In this document: positions 26,155 through 34,294 of the stretch, piece by piece
Layout of the letters: each line of letters begins with the position of its first letter
Numbering within the stretch: the first letter of the stretch is position 1
Assembly: GCA_001281695.1 (NCBI GenBank)
Contig: LJIE01000004.1
Location: 1 to 64,000 of the forward strand
From: a bacterium 336/3
GTDB taxonomy: Bacteria > Bacteroidota > Bacteroidia > Cytophagales > Thermonemataceae
Reading direction: 5' to 3'
Length of the DNA: 64,000 bases
The notes under the pieces: model-generated
Told to the model about the DNA's origin: nothing
The model's database searches: none
The model's input: only the letters and a program-made list of their open reading frames with translations
Position numbers and translations under genes: made by a program

Positions 26155-26733
26155 ATGGATAAATTTAAATATTTTTTGAGAGAACTTGCTCCTATTACAG
26201 ATAAGGAATTTGAGGAGACTATTTCTTATTTTACCAACCAAAATTTGAAAAAAGGCGATTTCTTTGCGAAGCAAAATAAGATATGCCAACATGTTGCTTT
26301 TATCCTAAAAGGTACATTGAGAACCTACTATATCAACGATAAAGGTGAAGACATAACTTCATGTTTTTGCACAGAAAATCGCTTGACTACTTCCTACAAA
26401 AGCTTTACTACCCAGCAACCTTCGCATCTTAGTTTGCAAGCTATTGAAGAAACAGAGCTGTTGGTTATTGATTACGATAATTTACAAAAACTATATGCCA
26501 AGAGTATTATTTGGCAAACCATTGGTAGGGCTATAGCGGAAAAAGAATACATGGAGATGGAACAATATGCCTCCGTTCTGAACAACGAAACTGCTAAAGA
26601 AAAATATTTACGACTGTTAAAAGAACAGCCTCAAGTGGTACAAAAAGCAACGGTGGAGGATATCGCTTCCTATTTGGGCATCACCCGCAGAACCTTATCA
26701 AGGATACGTCAAGAAATTACCAAATCTATTTGA
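26155..26733 (+). CDS. Crp/Fnr family transcriptional regulator
   Basis: The 193-residue protein starts MDKFKYFLRELAPITDKEFEE, with a cNMP-like beta-roll (FFAKQNKICQHVAFILKGTLRTYY) and a C-terminal helix-turn-helix (VEDIASYLGITRRTLSRIRQ). The ATG at 26155 is preferred over a GTG at 26095 because it has a GGAG site just upstream and gives the standard family length. It is followed by a membrane protein, a tautomerase-like protein and two esterases on the same strand and probably controls them. Confidence 0.88.
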   Translation: MDKFKYFLRELAPITDKEFEETISYFTNQNLKKGDFFAKQNKICQHVAFILKGTLRTYYINDKGEDITSCFCTENRLTTSYKSFTTQQPSHLSLQAIEETELLVIDYDNLQKLYAKSIIWQTIGRAIAEKEYMEMEQYASVLNNETAKEKYLRLLKEQPQVVQKATVEDIASYLGITRRTLSRIRQEITKSI

Positions 26734-26768
26734 GGACAAATGACCTTGTTTACTCGCAAATCTCAGTT

Positions 26769-26776
26769 TAATTTTG
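26769..26776 (+). promoter_or_regulatory. Promoter -7 box of the membrane protein-tautomerase-esterase genes
   Basis: TAATTTTG fits TAnnTTTG exactly and lies 27 bp before the ATG at 26803, just after the Crp/Fnr-type gene. Confidence 0.6.
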
Positions 26777-26802
26777 CAAACAAATCTTAAACATCATAAA
26801 AA

Positions 26803-27375
26803 ATGGAAATTGTTTTGCTGATTACCTCGATTTTGCTTGTTGCTTTTGCCTCCTTGGCTGTTGTAGACGGCTTCTACCTGCATATTTTTAGGTATCAGTT
26901 GCATAATCAGAAAGAAAGTAGGTCTGAACACTTGACGCATACAATAAGGGCTATTTTATTTCCTGCGATTGTATATTTTCTTTTTCTAAAACAAAACTCG
27001 GCTATGAGTTTTTACATAGGAATATCATTGGTATTCATAGATATGATAGTCCTTACTATAGACGCCTATATCGAGAAAGATAGTCGTGCCTTTATGGGAG
27101 GTTTACCAAGATGGGAATACATCTTACACCTATTTGTGAATGGCTTTCATTTTTCGTCTATCGCTGTTTTTCTAGTAGCAAAGCTCAATTTTTCGGATAA
27201 TGGAATTGAAATAGTTGCTGACTTAAGTTATTTAAAAAACTTTTTATTTTTCGAGTTTATCGTTTTTAATCTGATTCCTGGTGCTATTTTATTAGCTTTT
27301 ATTCATGTTTTTATATCCTTTAAATCAACAGCTATTTATTGGAATGTTTGGAGAGCAAAAATAACTTGTTGCTAA
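26803..27375 (+). CDS. Multi-pass membrane protein, unknown function
   Basis: The 190-residue protein has about five hydrophobic segments, starting with EIVLLITSILLVAFASLAVVDG and ending with LLAFIHVFISF. A conserved-looking polar cluster (DGFYLHIFRY) lies after the first helix and HLFVNGFHFSS lies in the middle. I do not recognise a named family. It lies just downstream of a Crp/Fnr-type regulator and a -7 box, and 22 bp before a tautomerase-like gene, which suggests an operon. Confidence 0.6.
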   Translation: MEIVLLITSILLVAFASLAVVDGFYLHIFRYQLHNQKESRSEHLTHTIRAILFPAIVYFLFLKQNSAMSFYIGISLVFIDMIVLTIDAYIEKDSRAFMGGLPRWEYILHLFVNGFHFSSIAVFLVAKLNFSDNGIEIVADLSYLKNFLFFEFIVFNLIPGAILLAFIHVFISFKSTAIYWNVWRAKITCC

Positions 27376-27396
27376 AAATATATTTGCTTTTAAAAT

Positions 27397-27741
27397 ATGC
27401 CCCATTTTGTTATTGACTGTTCTGAGAATGTCATAAAACTAAAATCTCCCAAAGACATTATGCAAGTTGTTTATGATACAGCAGAAGCTGCCTCACTTTT
27501 TGATAAAGGAGATATCAAAGTGCGAATCAACCCATACCAATACTACAATATTGGTAATACAAAAAATGACTTCATTCATATCTTTGCTAATATTATGGAA
27601 GGCCGTAATACAGCACAGAAAGCAGAGCTTTCCCAAAAAATAATAAGTTGTTTGAAGTTACTATTTCCCAATGTACCCATTATATCGATGAACATAAGAG
27701 ATTTCGAAAAATCTACTTATTGTAATAAATCGATGGTGTAA
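27397..27741 (+). CDS. 5-carboxymethyl-2-hydroxymuconate isomerase family protein (tautomerase)
   Basis: The 114-residue protein begins MPHFVIDCSENV, with the catalytic Pro exposed after Met removal as in the CHMI/HpaF tautomerases. It continues with the family pattern (IKVRINPYQYYNIG and DFIHIFANIMEGRNTAQKAEL). The classical enzyme acts in homoprotocatechuate degradation, but no other genes of that pathway are present. The role here is more likely isomerisation of another enolisable carbonyl compound. It lies between a membrane protein and a secreted esterase. Confidence 0.85.
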   Translation: MPHFVIDCSENVIKLKSPKDIMQVVYDTAEAASLFDKGDIKVRINPYQYYNIGNTKNDFIHIFANIMEGRNTAQKAELSQKIISCLKLLFPNVPIISMNIRDFEKSTYCNKSMV

Positions 27742-27777
27742 TTATATTAAAAAACCACATTTTAATTTCCAATAAAA

Positions 27778-28992
27778 ATGAAACAAATACCTTTTATTTT
27801 TACTTGTCTTGCAATCTTTATTTTCTTTGCAAGACCATTGAAGGCACAAACAGACACACGCAACATAACCATAGGTGTTGTGGATAGTGTCGACTCTAAA
27901 GTTTTGAACGAAAAACGTAGAATTTTAATTCATGTCCCCAAAGGAGAGGGTAAAAAGTTTCCCGTACTCTATGTTTTAGATGGTGATGACCATTTTGAAG
28001 CATTAGTAGGTATGATAAAACGTCTGAACTCGACTGATAATTGTTCAGAAATGATCATTGTAGGAATTTCTAATGCGAATAGAAATAGATCGAGAGACTT
28101 GACACATACCAAGGCAGATGACCCTCGATTTAGGCTAAGAAATACAGGTGGGGGAGAAAAATTTATGGAGTTTATTGAAAAGGAATTAATGCCTAAAATA
28201 GAAACAAGTTATTCGACGGCTCCATATCGTATATTTGTCGGACATTCTGCTGGTGGTTTGTTGGTTATGAATACTTTATTGAAACAAAAGCAGCTTTTTA
28301 ATGCATACATTGCCATAGACCCTGCAATGCTGCATGATAACAAAAAACTGTTGAAGGAGTCAAAAAAAATATTGACTGAAAATACTTTTGCTAATAAATT
28401 CTTGTTTTTAGCCATCGCTAATTCAATGGATGAAGGTATGGACACCATTTCAGTTCGGAAAGATGAAAGTTTTAATGCAATGATTATCCGCCCTATTTTA
28501 GAAACCAAAGATATACTAGTGGCTACTCAATCAAATCAATTAAAATTTGACTATAAATATTATGCTCATGATGACCACAGGTCAGTTGCTTTTTTAGCAG
28601 AATATGATGCTATTCGTTTTTTCTTCAAAGATTACAAATTTATCATGAAAGATGCTTATTTAACAGATGCAAATGCAAAGTTGAGTGTAATTTTAGAAAC
28701 CCATTATAAAAAAGTATCTACCCAATTAGGCTATACCGTCCTTCCTGATGAGAATTTGGTAAATGATGCTGGATATACTGCATTAGGGAAAAAGCAATTT
28801 GACAAAGCAGGCAATTTATTTAAATTGAATGTCTTAAATTATCCTAAAAGCTCAAATGCTTTTGATTCACTTGGTGATTTTTTTTTAGAAATAGAGGATA
28901 ATGCAAACGCTATTATTAGTTTTAAAAAAGCATTAGAAATCAAAGAAACTCCACATACACGCAAAAAAATGGAAAAATTGCTAAAAAAATAA
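27778..28992 (+). CDS. Secreted alpha/beta-hydrolase (esterase D-like) with C-terminal TPR
   Basis: The 404-residue protein has a signal peptide ending at LKAQT. An esterase domain follows with FPVLYVLDGDDHFEALVGMI, the nucleophile elbow GHSAGG and a late His in AHDDHRSVAF. The C-terminal ~80 residues form a TPR-like hairpin (YTALGKKQFDKAGNLFKLNV, AIISFKKALEI). Homologues are annotated as putative esterases related to the siderophore esterase IroE/BesA. It forms a group with the tautomerase upstream (36-bp gap) and another esterase 101 bp downstream. The substrate is unknown. Confidence 0.85.
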   Translation: MKQIPFIFTCLAIFIFFARPLKAQTDTRNITIGVVDSVDSKVLNEKRRILIHVPKGEGKKFPVLYVLDGDDHFEALVGMIKRLNSTDNCSEMIIVGISNANRNRSRDLTHTKADDPRFRLRNTGGGEKFMEFIEKELMPKIETSYSTAPYRIFVGHSAGGLLVMNTLLKQKQLFNAYIAIDPAMLHDNKKLLKESKKILTENTFANKFLFLAIANSMDEGMDTISVRKDESFNAMIIRPILETKDILVATQSNQLKFDYKYYAHDDHRSVAFLAEYDAIRFFFKDYKFIMKDAYLTDANAKLSVILETHYKKVSTQLGYTVLPDENLVNDAGYTALGKKQFDKAGNLFKLNVLNYPKSSNAFDSLGDFFLEIEDNANAIISFKKALEIKETPHTRKKMEKLLKK

Positions 28993-29093
28993 TTTAATAA
29001 AAATATTCATTCATGTTTTGATAGAATTCTTTGGAAAAGGCTTCAAATAAGTAAATGTAAATATCATTTAAATAAAATTAATAAAAAATCTTT

Positions 29094-29975
29094 ATGAATA
29101 AAAAAGTAATAAATAGCATTTATCAAAGAAATCAAGTTTCAATAACGAACTCTTATTTCAATAATAATATTTTATGGCATAAGCTAAAAGCGTTTTTCAT
29201 TTGTATTTTCTTGATATCACTGCTTGGTTGCAGTAAAAATGAACCTGAAATAATAGGTAAGACATCAGAATTTACAATCTCCTCATCAATAGTAAAAGAT
29301 GATTACCCAATTTCTGTCTATCAATCACCACTATATACAGGAAGTCTGAGTAATGAACTAATAGTTGTTCTCGATGGTGAATTGCGTTTTAAAGATATTG
29401 TCAGTATAATATCTGAAAAAACAGCAAATGGGAGTATTGCACCATGTTTAGTTGTTGGGATTGGAAATCTAAAAGAGAGAAATCGGGATTACACACCCAC
29501 AAAATATGAATATGGCAAGGGAGGTGCAGAAACCTTCTACAAATTTCTAAAAGATGAGTTGATTCCAGAACTTAAATCAAGATACAACATTCAATCCAAT
29601 CAAAAAGCTACTTTAATTGGCTATTCATTTGGAGGTCTTTTTGTTCATTATGTTATGTTTCAAAATAGAAATGATAATCCTTTCAATAAATTCATTTCTG
29701 GTGGTTGCTCATTTTGGTATGATTCAGGTGTAATTTTCGAGTACGAAAAAAAATATGCTTCAAACAATACTGATTTAGATGTAAAATTTTACTCAGGTAT
29801 GGGTTCTCTGGAGGGCGGAGTTAGTTTAGGCTCTTTCACTGAAATGACGAACAGACTAAAAAGTAGAAACTATCCTCGGTTTCAAATGAAAACAGAAACT
29901 ATAAAAAAGCACGGACATAGTGATGCTGCTAATAACACCTTTAAAAATGGATTAAATTATTTATATGAAAACTAA
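29094..29975 (+). CDS. Esterase-family lipoprotein
   Basis: The 293-residue protein has a late hydrophobic segment (residues 34-46) ending in the lipobox SLLGC, so it is probably a lipoprotein despite a long N-terminal region. The rest is an esterase D-like hydrolase with LIVVLDGELRFKDIVSII, the nucleophile elbow GYSFGG and a C-terminal HGHSDA. It is a second, diverged member of the family next door at 27.8 kb. It overlaps the outer-membrane protein gene downstream by 11 bp, so the two are coupled. Confidence 0.8.
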   Translation: MNKKVINSIYQRNQVSITNSYFNNNILWHKLKAFFICIFLISLLGCSKNEPEIIGKTSEFTISSSIVKDDYPISVYQSPLYTGSLSNELIVVLDGELRFKDIVSIISEKTANGSIAPCLVVGIGNLKERNRDYTPTKYEYGKGGAETFYKFLKDELIPELKSRYNIQSNQKATLIGYSFGGLFVHYVMFQNRNDNPFNKFISGGCSFWYDSGVIFEYEKKYASNNTDLDVKFYSGMGSLEGGVSLGSFTEMTNRLKSRNYPRFQMKTETIKKHGHSDAANNTFKNGLNYLYEN

Positions 29976-30540
29976 AATTCTAATAACAATCTTATATGTG
30001 CTTTTTCTAACAAAAATTCAAGCACAACAAAAATTGCTTAATCATAAATCGTTTGAAATAGGTATTGCCGTTGCAGGCAGTGAAACACTTTTTTATGGAG
30101 CTTTTGTAAAATACAATGTGCCATTAACCTCTAAAAAACACTTTTTTTATATGGCACCCACTCTTACAACTTACTTTGATTTCAAAGGTGAATCTACTGC
30201 TCAAGCTTATTTAAAAAATGACGTAGATATGAGAATCCTTCCTACAATTAACCTTGGATATTCTTTAAATTTGGGAAAATTTCAGTTAAATCTTGAGATG
30301 CCTTTAGGAACGAGTATTGCAATAACCAAAGGAACTTTAGTGAATGAAAGAATAGGCTTTCAACAAAATTATTCAAATACAGAAGTCTTTTTTAACTACG
30401 GTTTTCTGTTTGCTCCAAAATTTCGACTTAACCAAAACAATCAGATTGGTTTATCAGCATTTCTGCCTTTGATTAAAGATAAAGCCCAATCGGGTTATCA
30501 ATTTGGATTGGGTTGGACTAAAAGTTTTGCTAATAGATAG
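29965..30540 (+). CDS. Outer-membrane beta-barrel-like protein
   Basis: The 191-residue protein has a signal peptide (MKTKILITILYVLFLTKIQA). Alternating amphipathic strands with glycine turns follow (SFEIGIAVAGSETLFYGAFVKY, LNLGYSLNLGKFQLNLEMPL), ending in the strand GYQFGLGWTKSF. This is the pattern of a small eight-stranded outer-membrane barrel. It overlaps the esterase lipoprotein gene and ends the operon, followed by repeat A copy 4. The function is unknown. Confidence 0.65.
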   Translation: MKTKILITILYVLFLTKIQAQQKLLNHKSFEIGIAVAGSETLFYGAFVKYNVPLTSKKHFFYMAPTLTTYFDFKGESTAQAYLKNDVDMRILPTINLGYSLNLGKFQLNLEMPLGTSIAITKGTLVNERIGFQQNYSNTEVFFNYGFLFAPKFRLNQNNQIGLSAFLPLIKDKAQSGYQFGLGWTKSFANR

Positions 30541-30659
30541 AGCTAAAACTCTTAAAATTGATATTGAGTTGTGTTAATATTCGCTGAGGAGAATCCTTAT
30601 ATGGTTTTAATATTCTAGTAATTTTCAAACAAAAAGATTCAAAGAACAGCTCCTTACAT

Positions 30660-30735
30660 CAGTAATTGTTGTACAACTCAGACTTAAGATTGGAAAATAG
30701 TAAAATTGAGAAAAAATGAATTTTATATAATCTTT
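30660..30735 (+). repeat. Dispersed intergenic repeat A, copy 4
   Basis: GTACAACTCAGACTTAAG is followed by ATTGGAAAATAGTAAAATTG and ATGAATTTTATAT, nearly identical to copy 2 over about 65 bp. The GC hairpin present in other copies has decayed here. It follows the esterase/outer-membrane protein operon. Confidence 0.75.
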
Positions 30736-30850
30736 TTATGGACTTTTAGTTATAAATTTAGCAACAGTTACGGGCTGACGATTTTCAAATACCATCATAT
30801 TGCTAAGCTATGTCCGTATGCCATTTTAAAAAGACAGTCTACAAAATAAG

Positions 30851-31414
30851 ATGAATGAGATACTGAGACAGCAAATAGAGAAAATCACTCCATTGACAGA
30901 TAAAGAGTTTCAATATATTTTGTCTCACTTTACAACTAAAAAATTAAAGAAACACCAATATCTGATACAGGAAGGTGATTTTGTTCAGAATGACCATTTT
31001 GTAACAAAGGGGCTTTTGAAAGCATACTATATAAATCAGGATGGTAAAGAACACATCATGCAGTTTGCGATGGAAGACTGGTGGATTACGGATTATCAAG
31101 CCTACTTCAAAGAGACTAAATCAACACTGGTGATTGATTGTATTGAAACTACAGAGGTACTTTGTTTATCTCTACATAATCGAGAAAAACTTTGTGCTGA
31201 TATGCATAAAATAGAACATTTCTTTAGAAAAAAATCTAATGGAGGATATGTGGCTTTACAACAAAGAATACTTTCTTTATTAAATAGTAATGCAAAAGAA
31301 AGATATGAGCAGTTTTTCCAACAATATCCAACATTGTTTCAAAGAGTTCCAAAAACTCTAATAGCCTCTTATTTAGGTGTATCAAGAGAAACACTTAGCC
31401 GACTTTCTTCTTAG
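30851..31414 (+). CDS. Crp/Fnr family transcriptional regulator
   Basis: The 187-residue protein has a cNMP-like beta-roll (QYLIQEGDFVQNDHFVTKGLLKAYY) and a C-terminal helix-turn-helix (PKTLIASYLGVSRETLSRLSS). The HTH is shorter at its end than in the other three copies of this class here. A perfect Crp/Fnr-type dyad begins one base after the stop codon and precedes the DJ-1/PfpI gene, so this protein probably regulates that gene. Confidence 0.88.
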   Translation: MNEILRQQIEKITPLTDKEFQYILSHFTTKKLKKHQYLIQEGDFVQNDHFVTKGLLKAYYINQDGKEHIMQFAMEDWWITDYQAYFKETKSTLVIDCIETTEVLCLSLHNREKLCADMHKIEHFFRKKSNGGYVALQQRILSLLNSNAKERYEQFFQQYPTLFQRVPKTLIASYLGVSRETLSRLSS

Positions 31415-31482
31415 TGTGATTTACATCACATCAAAATTGTGATTTACCTCCTGTGACAAGATGGAAAATGTTCTGAAATTTG
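31415..31482 (+). promoter_or_regulatory. Crp/Fnr-type operator and promoter of the DJ-1/PfpI gene
   Basis: TGTGATTTACATCACA (31415-31430) is a perfect dyad TGTGAT-N4-ATCACA, the classic Crp/Fnr-type site. A second half-site TGTGAT lies at 31439-31444. A near-consensus -7 box GAAATTTG lies at about 31475-31482. The dyad centre is about 65 bp before the inferred start site, an activator-like distance. Confidence 0.65.
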
Positions 31483-31617
31483 CATCATTATATTAAAACA
31501 GTGATGGCAACGAACAACGTATAAAAAAATATCTTGTCAGGAATTATGGTAATTGCAGGTTGCACCATTTTACTTGAATTAAATCAAGCAACAGTACAAA
31601 CATTAAATTCAAAAAAA

Positions 31618-32298
31618 ATGAGTAAGAAAATTTTATTTGTGGTTACAAGCCACGACAAATTGGGAGAAACAGGCGAATCTACTGGTTATTACTTAGGTGA
31701 AGTAACTCATCCTTGGGCTGTCTTGAGTGATGCAGGATATGAAATTGATTTTGTAAGTCCCGAAGGTGGTAATCCACCCTATTATGGAGCGAATACTGAA
31801 GACCCAATCAATCAAAAGTTTTTAGCAGATCAAAAGTATCAAGCTAAAATTCAAAATACCATGAAACCTTCTGAAGTAAATCCATCTGACTACATAGCCA
31901 TTTTATATGCAGGTGGACATGGTACTATGTGGGATTTTGCAGACAATATAGAACTTGCTACAATTGCACAGAAGATTTATGAAAATAATGGAATTGTAAG
32001 TGCAGTTTGTCATGGACCCGCAGGTTTGGTAAACATCAAATTAAATAATGGAAAGTATTTGGTTGATGGAAAGAAAATTAATGCCTTTACAAATGAAGAA
32101 GAAGTAGCCGTGAAATTAGAAAATGTTGTTCCTTTTAGCTTGGAAACAAAACTAATTGAACGTGGAGCAAAGTTTGAAAAATCAGGACTATGGCAATCAC
32201 ATGTAACGGTTGATCAAAGGGTGGTAACAGGTCAAAATCCTCAATCAGCACATGGGGTTGGAGAGGCAGTTCTAAAAGAACTTCAAAGCTTTAATTAA
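31618..32298 (+). CDS. DJ-1/PfpI family protein, glyoxalase III/Hsp31-like
   Basis: The 226-residue protein begins MSKKILFVVTSHDKLGETGE and has YAGGHGTMWDFADN and the nucleophile elbow SAVCHGPAGL, with the reactive Cys between Val and His. This matches the class I glutamine-amidotransferase-like DJ-1/PfpI family, closest to proteins that detoxify methylglyoxal or act as chaperones. The ATG at 31618 gives the standard N terminus. The longer frame from 31534 adds a non-conserved leader. It is likely under the Crp/Fnr dyad at 31415 and ends at a strong terminator. Confidence 0.88.
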   Translation: MSKKILFVVTSHDKLGETGESTGYYLGEVTHPWAVLSDAGYEIDFVSPEGGNPPYYGANTEDPINQKFLADQKYQAKIQNTMKPSEVNPSDYIAILYAGGHGTMWDFADNIELATIAQKIYENNGIVSAVCHGPAGLVNIKLNNGKYLVDGKKINAFTNEEEVAVKLENVVPFSLETKLIERGAKFEKSGLWQSHVTVDQRVVTGQNPQSAHGVGEAVLKELQSFN

Positions 32299-32308
32299 TT
32301 TAAAAAAC

Positions 32309-32342
32309 AAGAATGAGGTAGCAAAAATGCTACCTCATTCTT
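32309..32342 (+). terminator. Rho-independent terminator after the DJ-1/PfpI gene
   Basis: AAGAATGAGGTAGC and GCTACCTCATTCTT form a 14-bp perfect stem with a 6-nt loop. The T run downstream is short and interrupted. Confidence 0.8.
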
Positions 32343-32813
32343 ACTTTTTAGAAATACTAGGACTGGAAATTATCAGAGAAATATAAATAACTAAGCGAGT
32401 CTTACAAACTATATTTAGCTTTTAAGATACTTTAAAATACACATTTTTGATTTTCTATTCTTATCTTTTTTAATAGTATAGATTTATTTGTTAAAATGGT
32501 ATTTCTTTTACAGGCTGATGATATGTGACAAAGACAGCTATTTCGTAAAAGAAGGCAAAAGTCTTTACAAATGGGTTTCATTGAAGTTAGACAATTTCAA
32601 CACTGCTCAATTACAAAAACTGGAAAAGAACGAACCACATATTTCATTGACAAAAAAGATGTAGTAATTTTACAACATGTATTATTACCAATAAATTTTA
32701 TATTTTGGGATGATGTTTATACACTTAATTTGTAAGTTGTCTTAAAAAGATTAAGTTCTGCTATGTATTTTGGCAGAATCTTCTGAGTTTATATGAAGAA
32801 TACTATAAGAAAT
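32343..32813. other. Intergenic stretch with overlapping short coding-like frames
   Basis: Two short open frames overlap here: one of 48 codons from 32518 and one of about 54 codons from an ATG near 32571 to about 32735. Both have coding-like composition but no motif or ribosome site I trust. They may be the frameshifted remains of one small gene. Confidence 0.3.
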
Positions 32814-32842
32814 AAAAAACAGTATCATCAATACTGTTTTTT
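32814..32842. terminator. Bidirectional terminator-like hairpin
   Basis: AAAAAACAGTAT and ATACTGTTTTTT form a 12-bp perfect stem with a CATCA loop. A-rich and T-rich arms allow termination from either side. It separates the rightward genes from the leftward gene at 32902. Confidence 0.75.
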
Positions 32843-32901
32843 TAGACACACAAAGAGTATGATGAGTACTCTATAAGTTAGATTATAATTCTCTATTATA
32901 T

Positions 32902-33459
32902 TTATATTGAAATAGGTGTATTTTTTAAGTCATCTATATTTTCCATTACAGGAGTATAGAGCAGTATATTAATTCCAAGAATGATGAAAATGACACCATG
33001 ACCTATATAAATCATTTCTTGGTTTGTATTCGCATAAGATGTAACAACTACTGTGCCTATACCTGTAAATAATGCAATTAAGATCCTTACAAGTACTATT
33101 TTATAAATAATATTTTGACCTAAGTTAAATAACCAATTACAAAATAGTATTTCTGAAAAAGCATAAAAAATGAATAAAAATGTAGTATAATAGTTTAATG
33201 TTTCAAAAGTTTGACAAAAAAACAAGATAGCAATTGAATAACTTATCATTGCTATGGCATGCATTTCATGATATGCAAATTGAACGAGCTTTTTTCTACG
33301 TGAGAGAGCTGTAACAAAAGCAAAAACAGCCCCAATGGTTAGAATAATCCCTAATATTAATTTTAGAGATGAGAATAAACTATTTCTTAAAAATATCATC
33401 AGTAATCCCGCAGAAATAATCGTGAAACCATATATGAATAATGGAGTGTGTTTTTTCAT
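32902..33459 (-). CDS. HdeD/DUF308-like membrane protein
   Basis: The 185-residue protein has six hydrophobic segments in three hairpins (FIYGFTIISAGLLMIFL, LILGIILTIGAVFAFVTA and so on), ending YIGHGVIFIILGINILLY. This layout is typical of the HdeD/DUF308 family of small stress-linked membrane proteins. Its upstream region carries the island-wide promoter design (33501-33556), with CATAA and TATAA in place of TGTAA. It is probably a single-gene unit ending at the hairpin at 32814. Confidence 0.6.
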   Translation of the reverse strand: MKKHTPLFIYGFTIISAGLLMIFLRNSLFSSLKLILGIILTIGAVFAFVTALSRRKKLVQFAYHEMHAIAMISYSIAILFFCQTFETLNYYTTFLFIFYAFSEILFCNWLFNLGQNIIYKIVLVRILIALFTGIGTVVVTSYANTNQEMIYIGHGVIFIILGINILLYTPVMENIDDLKNTPISI

Positions 33460-33500
33460 AGTAGTATGATATTAGATTGTAAATAAATGTTTACAACATG

Positions 33501-33556
33501 TAAAGTTACATTTTATAGTTATATTGCGTCTTATGTAACTTTTGAAAAAAATTATA
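33501..33556 (-). promoter_or_regulatory. Stress-island type promoter, HdeD-like gene
   Basis: On the minus strand TATAA (33556-33552) and CATAA (33535-33531) lie 21 bp apart, then 23 nt precede AACTTTA (33507-33501), part of TAACTTTA. The pentamers deviate from TGTAA, so this is a weaker member of the set. Confidence 0.5.
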
Positions 33557-33571
33557 TAATTCATTGATTAT

Positions 33572-34045
33572 TTAGGTAAGATGTGAACGTAATATCCAAG
33601 CCATTTTTTCGTGCTCCTCTATTAAGCTTGTTATAAAATCACTTGTTCCTAAATCATGAAACTCTTCTGTAAAACGTTTAATGTTCTTACGTAAATAAAT
33701 AATGATGCTTTCATGATCTGTTAGCAATGCTTTTATAAAGCCTTCACTACTATTAATTTGTTTGCTTTGTTCTGTCAAATGTGTTAAAGCCAAATATGAT
33801 TTTAAAGTTGCTGGAGCATAATGTCCTATTGAACGAATACGTTCAGCAACTTTATCAATAAAGCCATCTAACTCTTGAAATTGTATTTCAAAAAGTTTGT
33901 GTTTATCGTAGAAATCGGTTCCTTCAATATTCCAATGAGCATTTTTAGTTTTCATATACAGAATATTTTCATCTGCTAAGATTTTTGATAACTCTTGGGC
34001 AACAGTTTGGCGATTTGTGTCAGTTATACCTATTTCAGTTTTCAT
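33572..34045 (-). CDS. dps: Dps family ferritin-like DNA-protection protein
   Basis: The 157-residue protein has the Dps ferroxidase signature in AKNAHWNIEGTDFYDKHKLFEIQFQELDGFIDKVAERIRS, with His, Asp and Glu ligands, and the conserved SIGHYAPATLKSY. The C terminus reads LIEEHEKMAWILRSHLT. Dps forms a 12-mer that oxidises Fe(II) with peroxide and can shield DNA in stress. It lies 4 bp after a small basic protein gene (34050-34220) in the same orientation. A broken second copy is found at 59.57 kb, also downstream of a BON-domain gene. Confidence 0.92.
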   Translation of the reverse strand: MKTEIGITDTNRQTVAQELSKILADENILYMKTKNAHWNIEGTDFYDKHKLFEIQFQELDGFIDKVAERIRSIGHYAPATLKSYLALTHLTEQSKQINSSEGFIKALLTDHESIIIYLRKNIKRFTEEFHDLGTSDFITSLIEEHEKMAWILRSHLT

Positions 34046-34049
34046 GATT

Positions 34050-34220
34050 TTATGTTGGTTTGATATCTTTTTTGAATGGTTTATTTATTTTTTGAGTAAT
34101 CTTCTTCATTGCTTTTTTAACAATCTTCTCAACTTTCTCTGTTAATTCGAATTTATTATTTTTCAATACTCTAGTTATAGCTACCAGCATTTTATCTTTC
34201 AATACGTTATTTTCCATCAT
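34050..34220 (-). CDS. Small basic protein, paralogue of the one at 53.3 kb
   Basis: The 56-residue frame begins MMENNVLKDKMLVAITRVLK and continues with a lysine-rich helix. It aligns along most of its length with the 67-residue protein at 53271-53474: LKDKMLVAITRVLKNN against LKEKMIVVVHKVLKDN, then a KxExTxKxxKIVKKxxKKI pattern in both. That conservation supports it as a real gene despite its size. It ends 4 bp before dps and is likely co-transcribed with it. Basic, helical and cytoplasmic, it might bind nucleic acid, which is a guess. Confidence 0.65.
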   Translation of the reverse strand: MMENNVLKDKMLVAITRVLKNNKFELTEKVEKIVKKAMKKITQKINKPFKKDIKPT

Positions 34221-34294
34221 ACTTATTTTAAAACGTTAAATTTCACAATCTATAATTGTATTTTATAAGAGTTTATAAACTCCTCACTTTATCT

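Noticed and set aside
32518-32735. Two overlapping short frames of 48 and about 54 codons
   Set aside because: They use different frames over the same DNA and neither has a recognisable family or a clear ribosome site. Reported as an intergenic stretch only.
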